Below are positions 39,735-50,200 of a stretch of DNA of 64,000 bases, in pieces. Origin of the DNA: Chloroflexota bacterium. GTDB taxonomy: Bacteria > Chloroflexota > Anaerolineae > Anaerolineales > VGOW01. The notes beneath the pieces were generated by a model that was given only the letters and a program-made list of their open reading frames with translations, ran no database searches and was not told the DNA's origin. Each line of letters starts with the position of its first letter. The first letter of the stretch is position 1. The DNA lies in assembly GCA_016213135.1 (NCBI GenBank), contig JACRBQ010000075.1, positions 1 to 64,000 of the forward strand. Reading direction: 5' to 3'. Made by a program: the position numbers and the translations under genes.

Positions 39735-41217
39735 TGCGGTGGCGGATCTGGGGTTGGAAGTGCAACGGCGACGCAGCGCCGGTCGGCTGTCGTCGCGCGC
39801 GCAGCGTAACCTGTTTATCGCCGGCCTCGTTGTTGCCGACTGTTTGTTGCTGGGGGCGGCGTTCGCTGCGGCTTACATTGTCCGTTTCGACGTCCAGTTG
39901 CCCGTCTTCCAGGTTATCCAGACACCGCAGCGCTTTCTGTACATCGGATTGAGCATCGCGTTGGTTCCGGTGTGGGTGGCGCTGTTCTGGCTGTACGGGC
40001 TGTACGACTGGGAAAAGCTGCTCGGCGGTACACAGGAATATGCCGCCGTGTTTCATGCCTGCGTGGCCGGGGCGGTGCTGATTGCGCTGGGGCAGTTTGC
40101 GATTAAGGATCTCGAAATCGCGCGCGGATGGGTGGGCCTGACGTGCGGGCTGACGTTTGTTTTCGTTTTCTGTGGCCGCTTTTTTTTGCGGCGGCTGGCT
40201 TATGCGGCGCGGCAGCGCGGCTATTTGGTGTCGTCGGCTCTCATCCTCGGGGCCAATGAGGAAGGCCGGTTGCTGGGCGCGCAGTTGCTGGCCTGGCCCA
40301 CCTCTGGTGTAGATGTGGTTGGCTACCTCGACGACGACCTGCCGCCCGGCACGCGCGTGTGCGGCAGTTTGTATTCGCTGGGCCGCCTGGATCGGCTGGA
40401 TGAGTTTGTGAGCAAGTACCAGGTCGAGGAGTTTATTCTGGCCGCCAGCGCCATTGAGCACGATGTGTTGCTGGATATTTTCCGCCGATACGGGATGGCT
40501 CCCGGGGTGCAACTGCGCCTGTCGTCGGGCCTGTTTGAATTGCTGAGCACGGGATTACACATTAAAGAGCTGGCCTCGGTGCCGCTGATCGGGGTTAACC
40601 GCGTGCGCCTCACCGGCACCGATGTGGCCCTGAAGAAACTGCTTGATGTCGGCCTGGCGCTGGCGGCGTTGCTGGCGCTGGCGCCGGTGATGCTGGTAGT
40701 GGCTATTCTGGTGAAGCTGGATTCGTCCGGCCCGGTGCTGTACCGCCGCCAGGTCATGGGGCTGAACGGACGGCAGTTCGGGGCATTGAAATTCCGAACC
40801 ATGCACATCAACGGGGATGCCATTCTGGCCGCCAACCCCGAACTCATGGACGAGCTGGCCACCACGCACAAACTCAAGGGCGACCCGCGTATCACTCGCG
40901 TGGGCTGGGTATTGCGCAAATACAGCCTCGACGAATTGCCGCAACTGTTCAATGTGATTCGGGGCGATATGAGCCTGGTCGGCCCGCGCATGATATCGCC
41001 GCCGGAGTTGAAACAGTACGGGCAGTGGGCCACGAACTTGCTCACCGTGCGCCCCGGCATCACCGGGCTGTGGCAGGTGTCGGGCCGTTCGGACGTGACG
41101 TATGAGGAACGGGTGCGGCTGGATATGTTCTATGTCCGCAACTACAGTATCTGGCTGGATCTACAGCTGATTTTCAGAACTATACCGGTTGTGCTGAGTG
41201 GAAAGGGTGCTTACTAA
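39715..41217 (+). CDS. Polyprenyl-phosphate sugar-1-phosphate transferase (WbaP/WcaJ type)
   Basis: Start ATG 39715 (MSTQHIDAVADLG); N-terminal TM helices, CoA_binding_3-like middle; C-terminal sugar-transferase core KLLDVGLALAALLALAPVMLVVAILVKLDSSGPVLYRRQVMG...DELPQLFNVIRGDMSLVGPR...RPGITGLWQVSGRS. Confidence 0.92.
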   Translation: MSTQHIDAVADLGLEVQRRRSAGRLSSRAQRNLFIAGLVVADCLLLGAAFAAAYIVRFDVQLPVFQVIQTPQRFLYIGLSIALVPVWVALFWLYGLYDWEKLLGGTQEYAAVFHACVAGAVLIALGQFAIKDLEIARGWVGLTCGLTFVFVFCGRFFLRRLAYAARQRGYLVSSALILGANEEGRLLGAQLLAWPTSGVDVVGYLDDDLPPGTRVCGSLYSLGRLDRLDEFVSKYQVEEFILAASAIEHDVLLDIFRRYGMAPGVQLRLSSGLFELLSTGLHIKELASVPLIGVNRVRLTGTDVALKKLLDVGLALAALLALAPVMLVVAILVKLDSSGPVLYRRQVMGLNGRQFGALKFRTMHINGDAILAANPELMDELATTHKLKGDPRITRVGWVLRKYSLDELPQLFNVIRGDMSLVGPRMISPPELKQYGQWATNLLTVRPGITGLWQVSGRSDVTYEERVRLDMFYVRNYSIWLDLQLIFRTIPVVLSGKGAY

Positions 41218-41220
41218 ATA

Positions 41221-42162
41221 ATGAAAGTATTGGTCACCGGCGGGGCAGGGTTTATCGGTTCGCATGTGGTGGATGCGTTCGTTGCCGGCGGGCACGAAGT
41301 GGTGGTGGTGGACGATCTGTCGACGGGCCGGGAGTCGAATTTGAACCCGCGAGCCAGATTCTACAAGTTGGACATCCGCGATGCCAAACTGGCCGACGTG
41401 TTTGAGCGCGAGCAACCGGAAATTGTAGATCACCATGCGGCGCAAATGGACGTGCGCAGGTCGGTGGCCGATCCACTATTTGACGCCGACGTCAACGTGC
41501 GTGGCACGATCAATCTGCTGGAGTGCAGCCGCACCTATGGCGTCCAGAAAGTGGTATACATTTCCACCGGCGGGGCGGTGTATGGCGAACCGGAGTATCT
41601 GCCGTGCGATGAGGATCACCCCATTAACCCGGTGTGTCAGTATGGCGTAAGCAAGCACGTGGCGGAGCATTACCTGTACGTATACAAGGCGCTGTACGGG
41701 CTGGACTACGCCGTGCTGCGATACCCGAATGTGTATGGCCCGCGCCAGAACCCGCACGGCGAGGCAGGAGTGATCGCCATTTTTACCGGCAGAATGATGG
41801 CCGACCAACCCGTCACGATCAACGGCAGCGGCGCACAAGAGCGCGATTTTGTGTATGTGGCCGACTGTGCCAGCGCCAATCTACTGGCCGCCACCATGCC
41901 GGTCTCCGGCATTTTCAATCTTGGTTGTGGCGTGGGCACTACCGTGAACTTGATTTTTTCGGAACTAAAGCATATTATTGTCTACTCGCGCGAGGCGCAG
42001 TACGGCCCGGCAAAACTCGGCGAAACCTCGAAGATCTATCTGGACAGCCGCCGGGCCAGGGCCGCGCTCAATTGGGCGCCCACGGTGGGCTTGCACGATG
42101 GCCTGCAAGCTACGGTGGCATATTTCCGCGAGAATGAGTTGCAGGCCGCACAAGGTATCTGA
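41221..42162 (+). CDS. NAD-dependent epimerase (UDP-glucose 4-epimerase-like)
   Basis: MKVLVTGGAGFIGSHVVDAFVAGGHEVVVVDDLSTGRESNLNP; YISTGGAVYGEPEYLPCDEDHPINPVCQYGVSKHVAEHY. Confidence 0.9.
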   Translation: MKVLVTGGAGFIGSHVVDAFVAGGHEVVVVDDLSTGRESNLNPRARFYKLDIRDAKLADVFEREQPEIVDHHAAQMDVRRSVADPLFDADVNVRGTINLLECSRTYGVQKVVYISTGGAVYGEPEYLPCDEDHPINPVCQYGVSKHVAEHYLYVYKALYGLDYAVLRYPNVYGPRQNPHGEAGVIAIFTGRMMADQPVTINGSGAQERDFVYVADCASANLLAATMPVSGIFNLGCGVGTTVNLIFSELKHIIVYSREAQYGPAKLGETSKIYLDSRRARAALNWAPTVGLHDGLQATVAYFRENELQAAQGI

Positions 42163-42167
42163 AACCA

Positions 42168-43913
42168 ATGGAACTCTATCGTTACTTGGAAGTTGTCCGC
42201 AAATGGATCTGGCTCATTGTGCTGGCTGTGACTCTCGCCTCCGGCACCAGCTTAATCGCCAGCCTGGTGGCCGTGCCGGTGTACAAAACAACCACCACGG
42301 TGATGATCGGGCAGTTCACGCAGGCCGCCAACCCCGTGGCCAGCGACTTTTTTACCGGCCAGCAATTGGCGCAAACATATGTCCAGTTGGTCGCCCGCGA
42401 GCCTATTCTTACGGCAACAATTTCATCGCTGGGGCTTGATCAGGACTGGCAATCATTGCGCGGGCAGGTGGCGGCCACGCTGGTGCAGGGCACCCAGTTG
42501 CTCGAAGTCAGCGTGTTGGACACCTCTCCCCAGCGCGCCAAGGCCATTGCCGATGAAATAGCGCGGCAGTTGATTCTGCAAAGCCCTACCACCCCTTCTG
42601 CCGACGAATTAGACCGGTTAGCCTTTGTCCAGGCTCAACTTCCCGAGTTGGAAAAGAAAATCAAGGATGCGAAAGACAAAATCGTCGAACTGGACCGGGT
42701 CGCCGCCAGCGCCACCAGCGCCAAGCAGATCCAGGACGCCCAGCAACAACAGGCTATTCTTCAGGCCCAGATCAACCAGTGGCAATCCACCTATGCCCAA
42801 CTGACCGCCACTCTCGGCAAGGGCAGCGTCAACTACGTCACCATCATTGAGCCGGCGGTGATTCCCCGCACGCCCATCAGCCCAAAGATCAGCCTTAACG
42901 TGATGTTGGCTGCAGCGATTGGCCTCACGTTATCGGTCGCGGCCGCATTCCTGCTGGAATATCTCGACGACACCATCCGCTCGCCCGAGGAAGTGCGCGC
43001 CCTGATCGGCGCGCCCATCCTCACCACCATCGGCAAAATCGAAGGCGAGGGTTACCCGTCCAAGCTCATCGCTGAATTGGACACGCGTTCGCCGCTGACC
43101 GAGTCGTATCGCGCCTTGCGCACCAACCTGCAATTCCTGGCGCTGGATGCGCCGTTGCGAACCATCCTCGTCACCAGTTCCGGCCCGGGCGAAGGCAAAA
43201 GCGTCACCGCTGCCAACCTGGCCGTCATCATGGCCCGCGCCGGGGTGCCGGTTATTCTGGTGGATGCCGACCTGCGCCGGTCGGTGATTCACAAGATATT
43301 CGGCCTCGAAAACCACACCGGCCTCACCAGTTGGCTCGTCGGCCAAAAGGATGTGCGCGCATTGGCCGGCACCCGCTTCTGGACCGATGCAGCCCCCTCG
43401 TCGTCGGGGCCGCTGGAGTCGTTCGTGCAAACCACGCGGGTGCCCGGTTTGCGCGTGGTCACCAGTGGCCCGCTGCCGCCCAACCCCGCCGAAGTGCTGG
43501 GGTCCACTCGCATGCGCGACTTCCTCGAAGAAGCGACGCAGTTGGCGGAGATTGTCATCGTGGACAGTCCGCCGTGCGTCACGGTGACCGATGCCGCCGT
43601 GCTCAGCCGCTGGACGGATGGCGTGCTGTTGGTATTGGACGGCCAGAACACCCATCGCCAGGCGGCCAAGCGCGCCAAAGAAAACCTGGACGCGGTGAAT
43701 GCCAAAGTGCTTGGCTCGGTTATCAATCGCATTGATGCAAACGCCGGCGGCTACTATGCCTACTATTCGTCGTATTACTACTACGGCGAGAGCGCGAAAC
43801 CGGCCAAGGCGACCAACGGAAAATTCTGGGGCAACCTCGCAAAGCTTTTCAGCAAGACCAAGTTCCCCAGCGTGAAAATTCCGGCGGCCAACGATAAGAC
43901 TCGATCGCAGTAA
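42168..43913 (+). CDS. Polysaccharide co-polymerase / bacterial tyrosine kinase (Wzz + BY-kinase)
   Basis: Wzz-type N-terminus with two TM helices; Walker A SSGPGEGKSVTAANLA, Walker A' VILVDADLRRS; Tyr-rich tail GGYYAYYSSYYYYGES. Confidence 0.93.
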   Translation: MELYRYLEVVRKWIWLIVLAVTLASGTSLIASLVAVPVYKTTTTVMIGQFTQAANPVASDFFTGQQLAQTYVQLVAREPILTATISSLGLDQDWQSLRGQVAATLVQGTQLLEVSVLDTSPQRAKAIADEIARQLILQSPTTPSADELDRLAFVQAQLPELEKKIKDAKDKIVELDRVAASATSAKQIQDAQQQQAILQAQINQWQSTYAQLTATLGKGSVNYVTIIEPAVIPRTPISPKISLNVMLAAAIGLTLSVAAAFLLEYLDDTIRSPEEVRALIGAPILTTIGKIEGEGYPSKLIAELDTRSPLTESYRALRTNLQFLALDAPLRTILVTSSGPGEGKSVTAANLAVIMARAGVPVILVDADLRRSVIHKIFGLENHTGLTSWLVGQKDVRALAGTRFWTDAAPSSSGPLESFVQTTRVPGLRVVTSGPLPPNPAEVLGSTRMRDFLEEATQLAEIVIVDSPPCVTVTDAAVLSRWTDGVLLVLDGQNTHRQAAKRAKENLDAVNAKVLGSVINRIDANAGGYYAYYSSYYYYGESAKPAKATNGKFWGNLAKLFSKTKFPSVKIPAANDKTRSQ

Positions 43914-43932
43914 ATCAACTCCTGCACTCCAC

Positions 43933-43963
43933 CTTCAGGTCCGGCAATCTGCCGGGCCTGAAG
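43933..43963 (+). terminator. Strong hairpin after the BY-kinase gene (terminator-like, no U-tract)
   Basis: CTTCAGGTCCGGCA-ATC-TGCCGGGCCTGAAG, 14-bp stem with one G.U pair, 20 nt after the stop codon. Confidence 0.5.
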
Positions 43964-44268
43964 AATATGCCCTTGGTGTATTCCGGGTTCGCGTCGAACT
44001 TTCCGCCGACATCAGCGAGCCGGGTGTATTGTGTCCGTTGTCTGCAATGGGCCACCCACGCCTCCCCAAACCGCAATTGAACAGGCCCGGCAATTCAATG
44101 GGCAGGCTGAACGCGGGGAAATGCTGAGCCGGCGTCTCCGCCTTATTTGTCGGCCGGCGCTCCCCTGGCATGCGCACAGACATTTGGCGGGATTTGCCAA
44201 GCACACCTGCCAGGACCCTCGGGCCTGACAGGTTTTTGTTGTGAATAGAAGTTGACGGAGAGAACAGC

Positions 44269-47200
44269 GTGAATCAAAAAAGGTCACTGCGATATTTGGC
44301 CGCCATTCTCGGCGTGCTGGGTCTGGTGCTCGGGTCGAACATCGGCGCGTTCATGGATCAGACCACGGCGTTGACGATTGATCGCGCCAGGCTGGATGCC
44401 GCCCGCGCGTGCTGGTATTGCCCGGCGGCGGCCGGGCCGTTCCTGCTCGACGTCGCCAGGGTGAACGGCGGGTTGTTGGCCGGCGCGGTCAGCGGCCTGG
44501 GCGCAGGCCTGCTGGTGGCGTGGGCCATTTGGCACAACAGCGGCAGGCCACAGCCGGCGCGCAAACTCTCGGCCCAACGGCAAGCCTCAGAACTGGCCCG
44601 CCTCGCTCGCGAATTCCAGGAATTGAACGAACCGACCAAGATTATTTTGCGCCTGCACGACGAACTGTTGCAGCTCACGGGCGCGGAATGCGGAACCACT
44701 TTCTCGCTGGAGCTTGACTCCACTGTGGCCCGTGCGGCTTTTCGCGTGGGCGACGCCGACGCCGACGGAAACTTGTGGCCGGTGGAACAGGGCGTGGTGG
44801 CCTCGGCCCACGGCCGGATTGTGGAATACACCGCCGAGGACGTTTCCGCGGAAAAACCCGCGCATCGGGGCATTGGCACGGCGCTCTTAGTGCCGTTGGT
44901 ATTCGAGCGAACCGTGGTGGGCCTCGTCCACCTGCATCACGGGCGGCTGGGGGCTTTTGACGGAGCCATGGTGCGGTTTGTGGAAACGGTGACGGATCAC
45001 GCCGCCGTGGCCCTGCACAACGCCCGCCGTTACGCCGAGCAGGTGCATCGGGTTGATCTGCTCAGTCGGCGCTCGAACCAGTTGCGTATGTTGACCGATG
45101 TGGCCCTAGTCACCCGCGCCGACCGGGCACTGGTCGCCAATTTGGAATCGATTGCCGGCGCCGTGCGTGAAGCCACCGCGGCGAGCGTGGTGCTCGTGGG
45201 GTTGGTGCCGCCGGGCGACACCCAGTTAGAGTACGTGGCCGCCGCCGGGCTGCCTGCCGATTCGCCGTGGCAGTGGCAGCTCATGCAAGTTCGCGTCCAC
45301 GTGGAAACGGCGCGCCGCTGGATGCGCGAGGAAATTCGGCACGACGGCACCTATCTGATCCCTGCTGAAAACGTGGTGGAGGTGGTCCAATCGCTTGGCA
45401 TTCAGCAAGTCGTCACTTCCAACGCTCCCGAGTCCAAGAACCCATCGCCGGGCGCATTGGCGCTCACCCCATTGCTGGATGCGGCAGGAAACGTAGCCGG
45501 AGTTTTCTGCCTGTACAGCGCGCGCGAGTGGCGCGAGCCGCCGGCCCCACAACTGCAAATCGCGGAATCGTTCGCCGCTCAGGCTATGGCCGTAGTGGAC
45601 AACGCGCGGATGCTGTTCGGCGCGCGCGAGCATGCCAACGATACTCAAAATCGCGTCACGCAGTTGGAAGCCTTCAGCGAGGCCACGGCCGTGGCTACCG
45701 GCAGCCTGCGGCTGGAAGAAATCCCGGCTGAGGCGTTGGAGCAATTGCGGCGCATTGTTCCTTACGACGGGGCCGCATTCTGGCGGCGCGATCCCGCAAC
45801 CGACCGGCTGGTGGTGGCCGCCAGCCGTAAACTGCTCAGCGACCCGCAACGCGAAACGACCGAGTCTGCCGAAGCCCGGGACTCGGGCCGGGCTGTCAAT
45901 CCATTGTTTGCAGAAATCATCACCGCGCACAGCACGATCCTTGTCCCCGACCTGAAACAAGACCCGCGCTTCCCCATTCCGGGCATGGTCTATGTGGGCC
46001 GGGCCATGCGGTCGTGGCTGGCCGTGCCCCTGGTGGCACAAGGGCAGGTGATAGCCATTCTCGCGCTGGAAAAAGCCGAGGCCGATTTTTACAATTCCAA
46101 CTTCAGCACCCTGGCGTTGGCCTTTGCCAATCGCGTGGCGGTGTCCTGCGAGAATGCGCGGCTGTACGGCGAAAGCGTCCGCCATGCGCAAGCGGCCGAG
46201 GAGCAATCGCGCCAACTCGGCATCGTCAATCATGTTTCGTTGGAGGTGGGCGCAACTTTGGATCTGCCGCAGGTGCTGGCGGCCGGATTAAAAGAGCTGA
46301 CCGAGGCGCTGAGCGCCGAACAGTCGGTGGCCCTGGTGTTTGACGACGGCGAGCCTGACCGAGTGACGGCCGGGGCGCAATTCCCCGAAACAGGCCCCCG
46401 GGCCGAGGCGCCGTGGACGGTGGCCGGCAACCCGGTTCTGATGCAGTTGCGCGAGGCGCATTCGCCCATTGTGACTGAAGACGCTGACGGCGATAAACTT
46501 GCCAGGGCCGATCACTTCGAGTGGTTGGGGCGGGGCGTCAAGCCGTCGCTGCTGCTGCCGTTGCGGGCGCAGGATACGGCGGTGGGTGTCGTAGGCCTCG
46601 GCTACATCTCGCGAAGCGCCAGGCGCCGGTACACCGAAGAGGATGTGAAACTGGCCGGAGCCATTGCCGACCACATGGCCGCTGCGGCCCACAATGCCCG
46701 GTTATATGGCCGGGCGCAGAAACGCATGCACGAGCTTTCGGCGGCCAACCAGTTCAGCCGGGCCGTGTCGCATATCAACGAACTGAAGGCCCTTTGCAAC
46801 ACAGTTCAAACTCAATTGGGTGGCATGCTCAGCGCCGATCTGGCTTGCCTGGCCGTTTACGACGAGCCGCGAAACCTGCTATCTTTCCCGATGACAATGG
46901 TGAACGGCGCCCACACGGAGGGCGGCGCGCGCGTGCCTGAAGGCCTGGTGGGCTACGTGCTTCAGACTCAACAACCGCTGCAACTTAACGGCAACGTCGC
47001 CAAGACCGCGCGCGACCTGGGCGTGAACAGCTACGGCGCGTGGGGCACGGCCATCTCGGCTAAATGCTTCCTGGGTGTGCCGCTGACGATCAGCGGCCGC
47101 GTGTACGGCGTGCTGGCCGTTGCCAATTCGCAGCGCCCCGACGCCATTGACGGCGGGCACTTGCGAATTCTCTCGGCGGCCGCGCCGGCCATTGCCGCCA

Positions 47201-50200
47201 GTCTGGAAACAATCGCGCAGTTGGATCACGCCCGCCGCGTCGCGCGCGAATCCAGGGAATGGGCGCAAGTGCTGGAGACCATGAGCGATGCCGGCGCGCA
47301 AGTGACCGCTCAATCGCGCAGGTCGGAAGTCGTGGCGGCGGCGCTGGCGCAACTGCCACGGTTTATTTCTGCCGATTCAATCCGGTTGTGGCGGCGCCCC
47401 TTGCCGGACGGGGATTGGGTTTGTGAGGCAGGAACCGCAGCCGCCGAGACGAAGCCGGTAGCCGCCGACAATGCCGTGTTCGCCAGGTTGGCCGACAAAG
47501 CCCTGGCGATCAATGTGGCTGATGCCAACCAGAGCGCGGCGCTCGTTGGCTCCGGCGCGGCAACGGCAGGCATGCGGTCGTGGCTGGGCGTGCCACTGGC
47601 TAATCAGGACGAGGCGGAAGGAGTTTTAACGCTGGAGAAGGCCGAGCCGGCCCATTTCACGGCGTTGCATGAGATGACCGCTCTGGCCTTTGCCCGTCAG
47701 CTGGCTGTAGCCCTGGGCCATGCGCAGGTGTTTGAGCAACAGACTCAGCTCAACGGCGAGTTGCAAACGCGGGCCGACCGGCTGGAGCAATTGAAACGGG
47801 CTTTCGCCGAATTACACGGCTCGTTGTCGGCGGATGACGTGCTTCGCGTCGCGGCGCAGCATTTGGCCGGGGCTGTGCCCTCGTCCGTGTCTGGCGTGGT
47901 GGTGTACCCCGATGCGCCGGGTCAGGGCGCTTTGGCGTACACGAGCGCGTCCGCAACGATTGATCCACGGGAAACCTTGCCGTTGGATAGTTCGCTGACT
48001 CGGCATCTAAGTGAAACACTGGCGCCGCTGGCTGTGGATGACGTGGCCGCGCACGAGGTGGTGAAGCCGGAGCATGTGGCGTGGGTCGCCCCGGATATTC
48101 ATTCGGCGTTGGTGGCGCCGCTGATGGTGGCCGATGTGCTGGCCGGTGTGGCCGTGGTCGGCCGGGCGGCCAACGCCGGGGCGTTTAGTCTCGCGGAAAT
48201 GGATCTGGTGGCGGCGCTGGCCGCGCAAATTTCGGCGGCGCTGGACAATGCGCGGCAGCTCGCCAGCGCGCAGCGCGCACAACGCGAGCAGGAGGCGGTG
48301 GCCCGGTTCGGCGCTGCGGTGGGCCGGGCCACCACCTTCGAGCAATTGCTGCAAACGGTGAAGACTCAATTGCAGCCGACGGTGGGGGACTCGACGGTAG
48401 AGTTGGCGATGGTCGGTGACGGGCAGGACCAAGTGGCCGCCGGTGCGGCGGTTCCCGTTCAACAAATCGCCCGAAGCCGTCGCGCGTTGATCTTCAATCA
48501 ACTGGAACCTGCGACCGAGGCTAACACGAACGGCGATGGCACGACGAACGCCGGTTCGCTAATTGGCGTGCCTTTGGTGATCGACGACAAAGTAATTGGC
48601 GTGCTGACCGTGGCCGATGCGACCCGGCCGATGGCGTTTGATGAGCGGCATGAACGAATGCTGACGGCGTTTGCCGCTCCGCTGGCCGTGGCGGTGGACA
48701 CGGTGCGCAAGTTCGAGCAGAGGCGACGTTTCAGCGACGATTTGAATGAGCAGTTGCGGGAACGCGCGGCGCAGTTGACCGAGTGGCGGGGCAAGCATGG
48801 GCAGATGGAGCACCTTGCCAGGGATTTGGAGAATCGGGTTGCCACGCGGGAAGCCGAGCTGGCAAGTTTACAGCGGCAGTATGCCCAGGCAGCGGATGCC
48901 ACGGCGGCGGCGGAGCGCTACCTGGCGGAGCGCGAAGCGGAGCTGGCAGCTCTGAAGGAGCTGCACGCGCAGGCGCAACGAGGGTCGGAGGCGCTGGAGC
49001 GCCGACTGGCGGACACCGAGTCGGCTTTGGGCGAGGCCCGGCAACAGCACTCGGCAGCGCAGCAATTGGCGCAGGGGTTGGCGCAGGAGTTGGCAGAGCG
49101 CGGGGCGGAGCAAGAGACTGGGACTCGCTTGGCCGCTCTCACCGCAGAGTTGGCGAGTGCGCAGGCCCTGCACGAAGAGGCGCGTAGCGCGTATGCCCGG
49201 CTGCAACAACTAGTGAGCCAACAAATGACGCCAGCCGCGCCGGGGGAGCAACAGACCGATGCGGCGACGGTGCGCGAGCTTTATGAACAGGCGCGGGTGA
49301 ATACCCAATGGCATCGGCAAGCCGCGTCCCTTGCCAAGTCTGCCGAGGACTTTGTGTCGGGGTCTGAGTTGGACAATATGCTCAACCGCGAACTGCTTCT
49401 AGCCAACACCGCGCTGGGCGCTGAATACGGCGCGGTGCTGGTGGCCAACAAGTCGGCGTCGGAGATGCTTTTCCGCGCGGTCTTGGGGCCGGTGGAGTTG
49501 TTGCCGACGGGCGGCAAAGAGGCGCCCCTGGGCGGGCGGCGCGGCCTCGTCGGTGCGGCCATCCGCGAGCGCCGGCCGATCTTTGTTCCCAATCTTGTTG
49601 CCGATGAACGATGGAGGTCGAATCCGCTTCCCGGCAGCGAGGAGTATCTAAGCGGCGCAGTAGCGCCGCTTAGTACCGCCGGGCGCACGCTGGGGGCGTT
49701 GTTGTTCCTGTCCAGGCGAGAGGGCGCGTTTGGGGTGGAGCAATTGCCGTTGATTACGGCCGCCGCCAATCAAGTGGCTGCCTTGCTGCGCAACAGCGAA
49801 TTGCATCAGACTTTCCACGCGCAAGCGCGGGAATTGGAAGGGATGATGGCGCCACCGCCCGAGGCGGCGCCGGCCGCCATCGCCCCAGTGGCAGCTGCTG
49901 CCACCGCGACCCAGGTTGCCGCACCGCTGGCCAGGCCGGAGGTTGCAACCCCCACAGCCCATCCGCTTGCGGCTGCGCCGGCAGTGGCAACCGTATCGTC
50001 GCGCGCACCGGCGCCCGTGGCAAAGCCACAGCCCGTCGCCTCTGCGGCCGCCGGCGCCGGTTGGCTGGCGAAATGGCATGAACTTCCGTCAGCCGCAAAG
50101 GCGATGGCGCTAGTTGCGACCGTTATGGTGGTGGGTGGCGTCGGCGTGGCGTTGCTTGTGGGCGCGGGCGTCGGCGCGCCTCCCCCGGTCACCGGCACGG

